NCBI GenBank assembly: GCA_014058105.1
Contig: JACGCM010001747.1
Span: 2,294,001-2,358,000 of the forward strand
DNA: 64,000 nt
Origin: Kingdonia uniflora
Lineage: Eukaryota > Streptophyta > Magnoliopsida > Ranunculales > Circaeasteraceae
Direction: 5' to 3'
Positions 48,126-60,500 of this stretch are shown here, piece after piece. Every line of letters starts with the position of its first letter. Within the stretch, counting starts at the first letter, position 1. The notes under the pieces are model-generated. The model was not told the origin of the DNA. It did not search any database and saw only the letters and a program-made list of their open reading frames with translations. A program made the position numbers and the translations under genes.

Positions 48126-51100
48126 CTATTGGGCAAAAAGCTGTGCAAAGAAAGAGTACAATCCTATGCCTTGTACGGGTTGTGGATGCGTATACGTTGC
48201 CTCATCAAAACCTCCAAGGATAAAAATTGTACTATCAGGAAAAAGAGTACAACACGCATGTGTCCACGTCAGGCTGTGACTACTCCCCCTACTTCGATCT
48301 CCCTGAGATCTATCTTCCTGAGATGTATCTTTCTGAGATATTGATAAGTAAATCTTTTGCATGCTGATTCTGTGTAGTAGCTGCTTGAACATAAGTGGTA
48401 CAAGGGTCTTCGTGTATGGATTTGCAAAGATGTCTTCTGAAATATTTTGAATAACGCCAATCTCATTTGCCTTTTATAATTCATAAGAATCGAATGGCTT
48501 TTGTGAAATGTGCTTTGTTCTGTTACCATTGACTTGAATGATGCAAGTTGAATTGTCTTCATACATAGTCGATATTTTATTTTGGATAGAACACGCCACA
48601 ACTTCAGTTGGTGTATCTTGGAGCGTTATCATCATTCTTTGCCAGCTTCATGAAGTGCAAAAATCTTCGTGGTTCGAGGTGTAGCTACCGCCGTCTACTT
48701 CATCGATATTTAAGAATCTTTATGTATCCTCGTACATAAACACATAATTTATTTGACATTGGCCTCTATGTGGGTTTGAGAAGTATTCTGTATCAGTGTA
48801 CTTTATACTTTACCGATTACCATTTCGAGTAGAACATACCCTAGTTTTTCATACCGATCAGATACCTCAAAATGTGCATGATCTCAATCTAGTGCCTTTA
48901 GATAGGAACATAACTATAGCAAACCAAACATTTCACTACGAATTAGTCATTGGGTCTATTATACCCAGTTACTTATAGCAAAAACACCTCCTAGCTATGG
49001 CGTCTAAGAGTTTTTTACCTCATTAAGATGGTGAAAGATGTCGTTGTCCACACTTAAGTGATGGACGTGTAATAAACGAGTTAACACCGTGTGTTACATC
49101 CATATCAAAGTGTTAGATAACTCTTTCAATATATATTGCTTGGTGTATGAGTGCCATTATCAAGATGTTCGATCTGCAAATCGGGACACTACTTGATTTC
49201 CTAAGGTCTTGTATTTTAAATTCTTTCCCAAGGTATTCAGCGGCTCTCGCGATCTCCCTCGAAGGTCTAATGATATCTAAATCATTTAGTACACTGTTAT
49301 AATGAGTGAAGCTAATATCTGTGTTCTAAATAAGAACGTATGGACAGATAAAAATATTTGCAAAATCCTCGACTTTCAAATACTGAGTCAACTTACTATG
49401 TCTTATGGGCCCTAATTGCTTTTAGTCAACAATAACTTTTCTAATTTTATTACGTACACACCTCGTGTGTCGGGGTTGGTTGCTTTAAGAAGCTTATACC
49501 TTCCTAGGTAGCTTCATGTAGATATCCGTATCTAGTTTCCTATATAGATACGCGGTATTTACATAAGACACATGTCTAGCTTGTCCTCAACAACTTGACA
49601 GACTGTTCAGTACCAAAACGTTGTAGTGTCCATAATTGGGTAATAGGTCACACTGCAATCGATACCAGATTTCTTAAAGATTTCTTGGGCAACTAGTCTT
49701 GTCTTGACCAAATTATCTCTTCGAGTTAATCATGTTTTCGTACCTTTCTCATTTATAACTGACAGACTCAATTGTATTACTTTGTATTATGTTAACAAGC
49801 TGAGCTCCGCTTGGATTCCAGATGTCCACTTTGGCCAATGTATAATAACACACAATTATTTATAATAAGTGGTTCTGAATCCTCATCCTTGATGGTAAGC
49901 ACAACAACGAATATGAATACCTTGTCAACAAATCTCTACTGAACGATCATACGTTGTGCTTATTACAGACTTTTAATAGACCGAGATCTCATTATTATTA
50001 TACGTATGTGCCACCTTGGACTAGTCTTGTAATGCATCAACTGGTCGCGTAGCTACTATTGCCTCGTCAATGGGTGGTTCTATTCTTAATGAACCGACTA
50101 TACCATTAGTCAATATTTGTCTCATATTCTTTAGCTCCCCGGCTCAGAATACTTTTTTCCAACGGTGCTTCGGACTAAGCGCGAGCCTCGAATTCGTTTG
50201 CGGTACTAGTTCCCCCTGAACGTTCTGTTGTGTAGGTGTATTATTTGCAGATACATACACTTACAGTACTTTAATAGTGTTTATGAATGTGTCTAACAAT
50301 TCATTTACAACCTATTGGAGGTTTGTAATCTGTTGAACCTCATTGTCACCTAACTTATGTATAGGGATCTAGATGAGACAACGATAGTGTTTTCTGAGGC
50401 CTCTTGGAAACATCCTCAACATTGACTGTTATATCTCCTTCTAACGTTGGGAATATCGTCTCATCAAAGTGATAATTATTTGCTTGCAGTAAATACGTTG
50501 TTAGTGGGTTCTTAATATCCAGTGATAAATGTGAATTATAACCCACATAATACCAGGCCGACGTTGAGGGTCTCATCTTCATACATTGTGGTGCGATTGA
50601 CACCTGTAAAAAACATCCAAATGTTCGTTGATGGGCGACACCGGACTTTGACCCAGTTACTAGTTGCTTTTGGGAAAAAATAATTTGATAATTTGCTAAA
50701 GGACGAACCCTAATCAGTGTTGTGGGAGTAAGAATGCATATCCCACACACTAGCTGGAAGTTGTGATCGCAATAACAGTGGCCTAATGATTATTTTTAAT
50801 CGCTTAATTAGGTTTTTCGCCAATCCCGAATTGGGCATGGTATAAGGTACTCATGATGCTCAATCATCTATCTTATTTAGCAGTAAAATAAACATCAAAA
50901 GCTTGTGAGTCCAACTCCCAAGCTCCTGTCAAGTCGAATCAATCAATTTTGATCGATTAATTTAGGAACTGAGCCTGCGATCGAATGATTTAAGTGAAAA
51001 GTCGTGTTAACGTTGTATTCTTAGATTTTAATAATAGGCAAACGTAAGGCTATCTCCTAGATGCGTTTATTATGACCATAAATACTTAAGTGGGCTACAA

Positions 51101-52920
51101 TGTGGATGAAAATATATACATGTGTCTCCATGGATGCGTTTAGAATAAAGGCTGGAGATCCCACTCCACCTTGGCCATACTAGAATGAAATAATAGACTT
51201 TATTTGAAAGTAATCTTTACACGCACACTCTTTGGATATTCTCTGCTTTTAAAGAAAGTTGAGATGTAATCTCGATAATCCTCTTCACTATCCAAACCCT
51301 GAGGAGTGTATTGGAAACCATTTCAATTGCATGTTCTAACCTTTAGATATGGAGTGAATGCACATAACCTTGTCTGTTATTTTCTCTGATAGTCATTACG
51401 TGATAAGCATTATTATATATATCCCTAAACTCAGTAAAATTTGGCTGGATTTACTAGAATATAAAGTGGACTAGATACCCCGTATCGTATCATTAGAGAG
51501 TAATAGCGTGACGTACTCAGTGCATTTTATCATGTTGGCCGTGCCAATAATATTCGTGCCATCCCCGATGCACAAGGTTAGATAATAAATATATTCATAT
51601 CTCAAAAAGATCGAGTGCGTGGTACTAATGTCTCTTAGACATGTGTCGCTACGCATCCGATTATCGGTCATGCTCAATGAGCAGATAGATCCATAGGTGG
51701 GTTGTATATAGTAGATCAACTATCATACATAAAATTTAACTATTTCTCAAGCAATAAATTTTGAATAATTAGTATTTATTAGAACGAAATAAATCTCATG
51801 TATGTCAAGAACACATTATTAAAATATAAGTGATATGTTCCCAACAAAATAAAAAATATTAACAATAAAAAATAAATCAAGTCTGTACTAGAAAAGAAAT
51901 TACTAGTGCTCTCTCTAATGTGGCATGTATACTGAGAAATCGTTAAAGATTACTCCGTATGTTGATCCAATTCGACATCCGTGTCGCTGAAGAAAACTGA
52001 CGCTGTAAACTCGACAAGGGTGGAGTTAGTATCAATAATTGCATGGTGGGTCCAGACTTTGTTATCTGTAGCCACCTGTGGTGCATGGCATTCCTGTGCC
52101 CAGTGTCTTGTGCCACCACAGTTAAAGCAAATAGATCACTGATCTGCCTTCTTCTCCTTCTTCACATTGCTTGGTATCTTAGATTTTTTAAATCCTTTAC
52201 CTCTCTTAGGGCCCAAGGGTTTATGGTTCCCGCCCTTCTTGTATCCGAGGTATCCTCCCTTGCACCTTTCATATCTTTGTCCCTAACGTGTATAGTTTTT
52301 TTCTCTGAAACTGAACATTGTTTGACGTAGGCAACAATGCACTTCCAAAAGGCCGTATAATATGATTCTTCATCAAAAGTTCATCGTTCTGCTTAGAGAG
52401 GAGCAATGTCTGAATCAAGACTTCATGAGTCGTCAAGTTCTCTCGTCGATATTGCTTTTAAAATACAATATTGCTACCATAAAAGGTTGATAGAGTCTTC
52501 TTTACCCTTTCAGCATCAGTGACTTTCCTCTCACACAGCTCAAGTGTAAAAGTGATTTTATGGACTGTTGAGTTGTAATCAGCGACCGTCCTAAAATCTT
52601 GGAACCTAAGAGTGTTCCATTGGTGTATTGCTTTGGGAGTATAATAGTCTTTTGTTGACCATAACGCCCTTCATGCTTGCCCATAAGTCAGCTGGCTCAA
52701 CCTCGTTGAGGTATTCAGTCTTCAGGTTATGCTGAATATGATGACGGAGGATAAACACAACCTTTGCTTTGTCCATGGGATCTTCCTTGTTGCCAGTGAC
52801 GATGGTCTTCTGCAGACCAAGAGACTTCAAGAACAAGTCAGCGTCAATGTACTAAGTAAGGTAATTGGCCCCAATGAGCAGTAATGGTAGAAATTCAACA
52901 TTTTCGAGTTTCGCAGACAT
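48126..52920 (-). pseudogene. Copia element 2 gag-pol remains
   Basis: Gag starts at the ATG at 52920 (SAKLENVEFLPLL...), reaches an intact CX2CX4HX4C zinc knuckle at 52088-52129 (CFNCGGTRHWAQEC), and is broken by stops and frameshifts. The integrase C-terminal part is at 50355-50750 (RTFGCFLQVSIAPQ, YVGYNSHLS, HFDETIFP). RNase H tail remnants are at about 48126-48600. The catalytic reverse transcriptase region at 48.8-50.3 kb is too decayed for me to place motifs. Confidence 0.8.
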
Positions 52921-53779
52921 CTGTAATGCAAAATATAGATTGTAATTAATGACAATTCTTGATAAACATATCAAATGCATTAAAGACAAATCATAGTACT
53001 TAGAATAACGAGAAATAAATGATTCCTAATCATATTATAGTTGAACCCTATTCATATTCTAAAACTCATAAAATTCTTTTATAATAATTAAATTTCAAAT
53101 TTTACCCTTAAAAATGATGATTTTAATCTTAGGTGTGCGTTTTAATAAAATCTTAGCCAAGATTGTTATTCAAAACTATTAGATGTGTGTTTTTTTTTTT
53201 TGATAATTATGGTGTTTTAAGCCCTAAAGTTCTATAAAAGTTTATATATTCTAGCCAAATAACCCATTTGTTACGAATATGAGTGGTATTAAATGTTTAG
53301 CTGACAAGTGGTCCTACCTCAAAGTCTGTTGGGTTCACAAGATAAGTTGATTATGTTTGTCTTTGAACTAACATTTTAGGGTATTATAGGTTATTATTAA
53401 TATTTATATACCTCAAAATGTTATTAAGTAACATCTAATTGCATCTAGATACGAAAAATTGGTTCTTCAGACACCAAAATTTTAAAATAAGACTAAGTTA
53501 ATTCTTAATTGAGCTCTAATTATTTGTACTTGACAATTAATTGTGATTTAGATATGACAATTAGTCTTGTTTTCGTATTATCTTTGATCCTCAGATCATG
53601 ATAATTAGTATCTTAGGAGAATATCATTAATATTCTATTAGCTATCGTAAGATACTTAAATAGGTATTAATCCATTTGCTTATATCCTATATAAGTGAGT
53701 CAACTTTCCTATATAAGGCACCTCTTCCTAAAAATTTTAAAAAATATTTTTCATAAAATAAAATAAAAATGGGTCCCCT

Positions 53780-54130
53780 ACGGGGTACGTCCAGTCAATA
53801 GGAGTTTTTTTTTTTAAAAATTAGACTTAATTTGACCAAGAAATGGGATTTTTATAGCCGTTTCTATGTCTGAACCGGTCTGACTCGGTTTGGGTCAATG
53901 CATGGACCGGGTTAACCCGGTGCCCCTAAGCGTGTCTGTCGTACGTGCCACACGAGCCTCGCACGTGCCTGCCATGTGTCACGCCGATCATTGTTCCGGT
54001 GATCGTTCGGTGACTGCCATGTGTCCCCCCGGTGATTGCCATGTGTCCTCGACACATGTCAATGCTAACATCAGCAATTGATAACGATGACATCATCAAC
54101 AAATAATTATTAAAAAAAATTAATTTAATT
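53780..54130 (-). other. GC-richer untranslated leader of Copia element 2
   Basis: Lies between the 5' LTR and gag on the minus strand. A locally GC-rich patch (about 53870-54060) has repeats of tgccatgtgtc and gtgatcgttcgg-type pieces. No coding role seen. It stands out from the AT-rich surroundings. Confidence 0.4.
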
Positions 54131-54508
54131 TTCTTCTTGCTGAAGTCATCATCGTGAATTTCTTGGCATTTGGGACATCTCCCTGAGACGTGTCATATGC
54201 CGTTGGAAAGTTCTCGGGATGAGCATTCTAACCAAAGTAGTCTCGCCTCCATCCGATGTCCACAGAGAAATTAATTTTGGTTTGAAAGTAACTCTATTTT
54301 TAGGGTAAAAATCACAAAAATCCATATTTTTAATCTGAAAAAATAGTAAAAATTGCTATTAATCTATATTAAGATATCATACAACATAGATTAGGAAGAA
54401 ATTGAAACAAAATTTAAAAAAATTGTAAAATACCTCTTTGATTGCAAAGTTTCCCTGAAACGCTGATTGGAGAGTGATTTTTCTTTATCTGCTTATGTGC
54501 TGATAACG

Positions 54509-54766
54509 TGTTAGGAAATATAATACTATCGAAGGATTAACAGTTCTATATCTTAGTGCAATTGAGAGAGAGAGATTTCTTATTGATATTAGAGAACTGT
54601 AAATAAAGCTCTACGTAATACAAAAAGAGATAACCCTATTGAATAGGTTACCAAACCATCTCAAACTCTCCCCATAACCCTAAAAGTCTATGGGCTTTGT
54701 TAGGAGTCCAATAGGGCACCCCAACCCTGTTGGGTTCATGCTTGGGCTTGGACGCAACTCCTAACA
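54509..54766 (-). repeat. 5' LTR of Copia element 2
   Basis: 258 bp, partner of 47811-48061, ending at the ATTAC duplication. It contains the same gagagaga tract and the ttgggcttgga block. Confidence 0.9.
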
Positions 54767-55057
54767 ATTACCAAGGCAACACAATTTCTGGTTTGTTATG
54801 ATTACCTGTTACCACGGCTGTGGTCTTCTGATGTGGTTTTCAAACATCAACAATTCAAAATGATGCATTTGTTTGAGACGTGTTCTAGATTTTATAGTTT
54901 TACAGTTCAGATTCTCTAAACAGTAATATGCCTTATATCATGTGAAACTGCAAAACATAAGGAAAAACCAGATTTCACAAAACTAAAAGGAATATTCTTG
55001 CTCATACAGGTGTTTGCTCAACTGATATCCCAGGGGCCTTTACATGGAATCATACAT

Positions 55058-55171
55058 GTGTTTTGCTGACTGTGATTCTAGTGAACTCAACTGATATCTA
55101 AGGGTCTGGATATGAAATCTACCGTGCCGAACCGGCTTGTTTGGAACCTCAATACCAACAAATACTTGAAG
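55058..55171 (+). pseudogene. ROS1-like pseudo-exon, plus-strand copy
   Basis: Similar to functional ROS1 exon 58505-58619 but on the opposite strand. It reads GTGTTTTGCTGAC..., GGATATGAAATCTACC, GGCTTGTTTGGAACCTCAATACC and ends ttgaag/gtaaaag with a kept donor-like site. The Trp codon of the exon is TGA here and there are further frame breaks. A partial extra start (catacaggtgtttgct, about 55005-55020) and a repeated caactgatatc show local rearrangement. Confidence 0.8.
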
Positions 55172-55589
55172 GTAAAAGTGTATCTTGCAGGGTTATTGCT
55201 GATATAGTTTGGTTCCTAGGTCAGTCAAAGGAAGGAACTTAAGGATGCTTCCAGAAAATAATGAAGTTGCTAAAGAGCGTCCAGAAGGTATAAAATCTCA
55301 ATAGATATTCAATTTTCCTACCTGCTTTGGCCTATATTATTACGAATGCTGTTCGTAATTACTAAAGATAGAAAAGTTTTACTTTTTTTCTTGATCGTGT
55401 AGGCCAAAACATCGGGAAGTTAAACATGTTTCTGTGACTAATCTAAACTAGACTCAAAATAATATTGTAGGCCAAAACAGGTACGACAAATTTAATACAT
55501 GTTGGCGACTCATACCTCTTAAGAAGTCCTTCCGTGACTGTTCTAGCGAGTCAAATGTTCCTTCAATAACTTGCATATTGCCATCATAC

Positions 55590-55704
55590 CTTCAAATATT
55601 GATGGTATTGAGGTTCCAAACTAGACGGTTCCTCTTGGTTGATTTCATAGCCAACCCTTTGGGACGTCATTGTGGTTAATATTAGATTCATGGTCAGCAA
55701 ACAC
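55590..55704 (-). pseudogene. ROS1-like pseudo-exon, minus-strand copy
   Basis: Exactly 115 bp, as is the functional exon 58505-58619, and bounded by acag and gtatga splice-like sites. It starts VFADHES and ends FGTSIPSIFE, but two codons are stops (TGA at the exon's Trp, TAG at a Leu). No following ROS1 exons are seen to its left, so this is an isolated duplicated fragment. Confidence 0.85.
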
Positions 55705-57301
55705 CTGTATGAGATAATCGTAAAAGCTTATCGCTATCTTATCTTCTGCTGCAGTAGGGGGCCCTAACCTGTGAGCGGCAACTGCCTGATAGGTAAACTT
55801 CATAAGTAATTACGATAGAAAATCATCTTGTTTAGGTAGGCAATTAGATCTTATTGTTTGGCCTGGTGTCTTTTCTCAAAAACTTGTGCATATTGATGTA
55901 CACATGAACCAGGGGTTAGTATAGACTATCAAATATATAATTTGAAGTATGACATATTCCTCTCCAGAAAAACCATTTCTATTAACCCACGTGTAATACC
56001 CTAAACTCTCCTCTTTCCATCCCATCGTTCCCGATTAATCCAGAAGATTGGTTGCTGGCATGTTATTCCATTGTGTTTAAGCTCTATTTCCTGAGGAATC
56101 TAAACCAATAACCATCAAAATAATCTACCAGTACTAGTCTGCCTTGCACTTGGTTTTGTCTGCAGAAGTCATGTTGGGTAATAGTGATGTTGTTATATTG
56201 GTTAGGTTCGGTTAAAATGCGTACATCCGTGTATCCCTCCTGCCTTCCTTTTGCTACACTATTGGGTGCTCTCTGTCTTATCGTTGCATTGCTGCTTCTC
56301 TGCCTGCTGAACCACCAAATAGATATTCATGCACAAGGAGGACTAAGCATGAAGTGTGTGAAGTAAGATGATGTTATTGTGGGAAGAGGGTCACTGCCTG
56401 CATTGAATAGATTGTCCCGCTTCATTGCCTAGAGTTGCATCTCATTTTTTGGCTGAATGTTGAAGCCAAGGCTTACATCTCAACCTACCTGTATGTAAAA
56501 AGCTTGTTTTGACCTGGGCTTTTGATATAGAATAGATATGGCTTGATATTGTTATTTTGCACTGGATAATAGTTCGATTTGAATTTTGACCATGAGGCGC
56601 TTGGCTACACCTTAACGACCTCCTCAGACCTAAGACCTCCCCACTGATAAGATACAACCGCTTTGAGATAAATCCTTTCTTTTAAACATTGGCCATACAC
56701 AATGAGATTGTGGTTGGCACGAAACAGATAGGTAGACCACAAAGTATTGAGAGAGGAATGTCAAACACAATTATTCGTCAAGTACTTGTAGTCTCTCCAG
56801 GTAATATTTGTTGGCAAATTTGTGGACTTTGGATTATGGGTGGTCATTGGATATTGGTTTCTTGGTGGTCATACCATGTTTGTGCTAGATGAGGTCCTTT
56901 GAAAGACATAAGAAGTCTTATAACAGCTGAAATTTTTGATAGTAATGAAGCTACGAGCAAAGTGATTCAAACATGTTCCGTTAAGCCGTATGCAAAACGG
57001 AGTTTTGGCAATTTTGATGGTGTTTTACATGTAGAGAAGATTTATTTTGATTTTATTTCAGGGTTGGATTCCAAGGGTGGTCAGTGTTATGTTCTTTGTT
57101 GCAGCTAAAACAGTGGAAGTTAGGAGGGAAACAGTGGAAGTTAGGAGGGAGGTTTGAAATTTGGTAGCCCAGGTCTTGGCTTGAAGATAGTAAGAATTTG
57201 TACTCTTTGAAGAATTATATATAGAAGAATGGCTCGTTCTCGAGCAGAAAATGAAATAACTTTAATGTTGTATTGATCATGTACAGACTACAAGCCCATT
57301 T

Positions 57302-57409
57302 CATGGGATCTACAACATTTTCTGCCTATCCTCAGTGACTGATGTATGTAAAAACCATGGGATCTACAACATTTTCTGTCTATCCTCAGTGACTGATATA
57401 TGTAAAAAC
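57302..57409. repeat. 54-bp tandem duplication in ROS1 3' region
   Basis: catgggatctacaac...ttatgtaaaaac-type unit at 57302-57355 is repeated at 57356-57409 with a few differences. It lies about 130-240 bp past the ROS1 stop codon and is probably in the 3' untranslated region. Confidence 0.75.
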
Positions 57410-57539
57410 CTGTTGGATGTTCCTCAAGAAGTTGGCGTTGAATGCGAGGGACTTTGTGACGTATAGACTGCCTGATCAGCAATCTAAATTTTGGTTAGGA
57501 CTGGACTGTTTTTGTTGGCTATCCTCTAGACTTCTGGCA

Positions 57540-60500
57540 TTATTCTTCGCTTCTTTTCGTTTTATTCCCAGTTAGCCTGCTTGCTGGAAAGTGTAACCTA
57601 GCTATGAGAGGCTTCGGTGCACGTGTTGCCTGGTCGAATCCCCTCACACAAACAAAACCTGCAAAATGAAAGGTTTTAGAAAGCTTAGGCACATAAAAAC
57701 TAGACTGCTCACGCTATTGAAGTCTCCAGAAGTTTTGATATGCCCTCTTCATATCTTATAACTATTAATAACTATCTATGAAAACAATGATCGCATGCAA
57801 TAGGGTTTGATGCTGGTTGTATACAAAGTTTAGGGTTGTCTATGATATCTATAAATGTTATGGTTTCAGACTCTAAATTGGCCGGGATTGGGTGTATTTG
57901 ATGCACTGAAGGATATGCTCATGGAACTAATACTGAGCAGAGGACCAAGATAAATGCAATTATTTATGCTGCAGGTCGGAGGCTATTCAGTTTATGTGGT
58001 TTTGATTAGAACTCACAGCATTAAGACAAATACCTCGAAGCTCTGCTGCACGCATTCAATTATGTGTGACTACAGGTACTAACCTTTGTGAGTCGAGGTA
58101 AATTCTCGTATGCTTACGGACTGTTATCATTTTGGTCTCTTCTGATTTGGGGAAGGAGGTAAAGAGGGGCTGCTATTAGGCATTTAGGAATCCCTTTGAC
58201 TTGTGTACCAAAACAAGCTAGGTTCATCAGGACAGTTACTGAGAAGTTAGGTCTTAATACTTTCTCAAAAGAAAGGAAGAATTTAGTGACTAATTTCAAG
58301 CATGGATAATTTGCATGGTAATCTAGTTCAACAAATTCCAAATTACATGCTAAGCTGAAAAGACGTATTAACGTTCCATACCTCTCCAAAAACAATATTG
58401 AATTTCCCGCAATGTTTGACCTAGAAAAGAAGACAATCATGTGTCAGCTGTTATGTCACATGTAGTTGTATTACACCTACAAACACCTCCACATTACTCT
58501 CTACCTTTAAATATTGATGGTATTGAGGTGCCAAACAAGACAGTGCGCCTTGGTAGATTCCATATCCAACTCCTTGGTACATCAATGGGCTTTAAACTAG
58601 AAGCATGATCAGCAAACACCTGCATGAAATAATCATCTAAGTTTGGCCATACCTGATATTATTATGTTCCAATTGATGGTATGTACTCAGGAAAAAGAAC
58701 AGTGACATGAAGGTACCTCGTTGACTTGAAAATAAGTGCCGTTTAGCGGGAAACTACCTCTCATTGCCGTCTTGCATGGTATCTGTTATAAGAATTGTCC
58801 ATGTTAATACACATATTAATCCGAGTTTAGTAGCCGCAGTTTAGATGACTGATTATGTAGTTAGTACGGTTTCTTTCTCACCAAGATTGTTCCTCTCACA
58901 GTTTGAGAGTTCGCTTCTCTTGTAGCATTGCATGAAACACATGTCTCATCACTGCACAGGTTGTCGGCTGCAGAACCACAAGATCTCTGAGGCGGCTGAA
59001 CAGAGTTTGCAGTCTCACCTGATATATAAAAGTGGGTATGATGATTTAATATAATCTATATAATTTAAAATTTTAATCTATCACACAAGGATATAACTAA
59101 TGATCCTGTTGGAGTTGGAGTAAGAAGCTTTGTAAACGAGTCATGGTTAGCAACATGGTACTGTTGTTTTGGTAATGTTGCTTTAAGTATCATAAACTGT
59201 TGTTTACATTGGTAAGCAACATGGGTCTGTTGAGTTTTGGAAGCCATGTTTTAATACCATAGACTGCTGTTTAAGTTGCTAGATATGCAGCACTTGTGAG
59301 ATTATTGCGGGCTGTGTTTTACAATGGCTTTGCATATCCAGGACAACTGGGATTTAGGCATCACTCTCAATTCACGAGATTTCCTTTCCCTACTTCCCTT
59401 CTATCCTCTCTATTTAGATTCCTGGTCTCTTCTCAGTCCATTGAATGTCTTTGATTAGTCACCCATTAATAATAAAGTATAAATTGCACATACATAGTAT
59501 TTGATTTTTGAATCTAATTGGGTAATTATCCATAGTTACTTCATGTAATGTTTGTAAAAAGTATGAATCGCACAGGATGTACTCGTTTATATGGGTTAGA
59601 ACCTTCTTATGTCATTTAGTGTGGCCAAATACACTCATAGAGTTGTGTTCTTACCGGGTGTCCATATGGCAAGAAGGTATACACCGGGTTCGTTGATAAC
59701 TCGCTCTTCCATCTGTATACAATGAGAAAAATTAGGAAGATAAGAAATAATATAATTAAAAAGATTATGCATAAAAGTTGATCTCAAGTCGAGAAGTTGT
59801 GTTATTAACTGACCCCAACTAAAAGTGGGTGTGAATCTGGAAGCTCGTAGCTGCAATAAGGAGAAAAATAGTTAGTAATGAAACTTGCTAGGTAGTTTGT
59901 AGTAACTGCTTGAAGTATTAGGGTAATTGATGATTGAAATTTGCTAGGTAGGAAAAACATAATGTTCTGTTCTAAAACTGGATAAATAGGAATATAGTAC
60001 TTCACAAATACAATGGGAAATTTTAGTACAAAATTGTAGAAAGGAAAAGATGAGTTACCATGAAATCATTTCCACATTACTATTATTAAGTAGGTAGTGG
60101 AGGAACTTACACTTGGTGTTCTGTTCGAAGCCGACTCACATTCTTCAGCTTTGATGTAGGGAGAGAAACATCCTTGAAAGGAACTAAAGCCATCGAAAAA
60201 TCGCCTCCATGGACTTCCTCTATTTTACTCTGCAATTGTCTAAGGTCTATAGGGATTGGAGGAAGCTCGTCCTCAGGATCATTCTCATAGAAAGCATCTT
60301 CTATATCCCTTATGTGTGTTTCTCTGTCTTCGGGTTCTGATACTTCTCTTCTCTCCGGTGAAGACGGTATTTCAACAAAAGATGCTGGTCTCTCCGGTGA
60401 AGACGGCATTTCAACAAAAGATGATATCGAGGACATATTCTCTTGTAGACGAGAAACAAGCATTGGATTGAAATTTGCAATTGGTATTTGGTTGGGTGTA

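Larger units (their letters stand above)
47811..54766 (-). mobile_element. Ty1/Copia LTR retrotransposon 2, old and decayed
   Basis: Two LTRs (47811-48061 and 54509-54766) start TGTTAGGAAATA and end CTCCTAACA, and are flanked by a perfect ATTAC duplication (47806-47810 and 54767-54771). On the minus strand the polypurine tract ccaagggggag abuts the left LTR, and gttatcagcac, close to the initiator-Met primer pattern of Copia elements, abuts the right LTR. The internal region of about 6.4 kb holds gag, integrase and RNase H fragments. A hand comparison shows about twenty or more substitutions plus several indels between the LTRs, so the insertion is not recent. Confidence 0.93.
54772..57539. 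other. Region downstream of ROS1 with duplicated exon pieces
   Basis: Apart from the two ROS1-like pseudo-exons described separately, I recognise no gene. Two adjacent plus-strand frames (56689-56892 and 56899-57108) have no known family. A 20-bp direct repeat acagtggaagttaggaggga occurs at 57110-57129 and 57131-57150. Confidence 0.4.

Noticed and set aside
56689..57108. Two adjacent plus-strand frames as a possible small gene
   Set aside because: They are in different frames with a stop between them, match nothing known, and lie in the 3' flank of ROS1.
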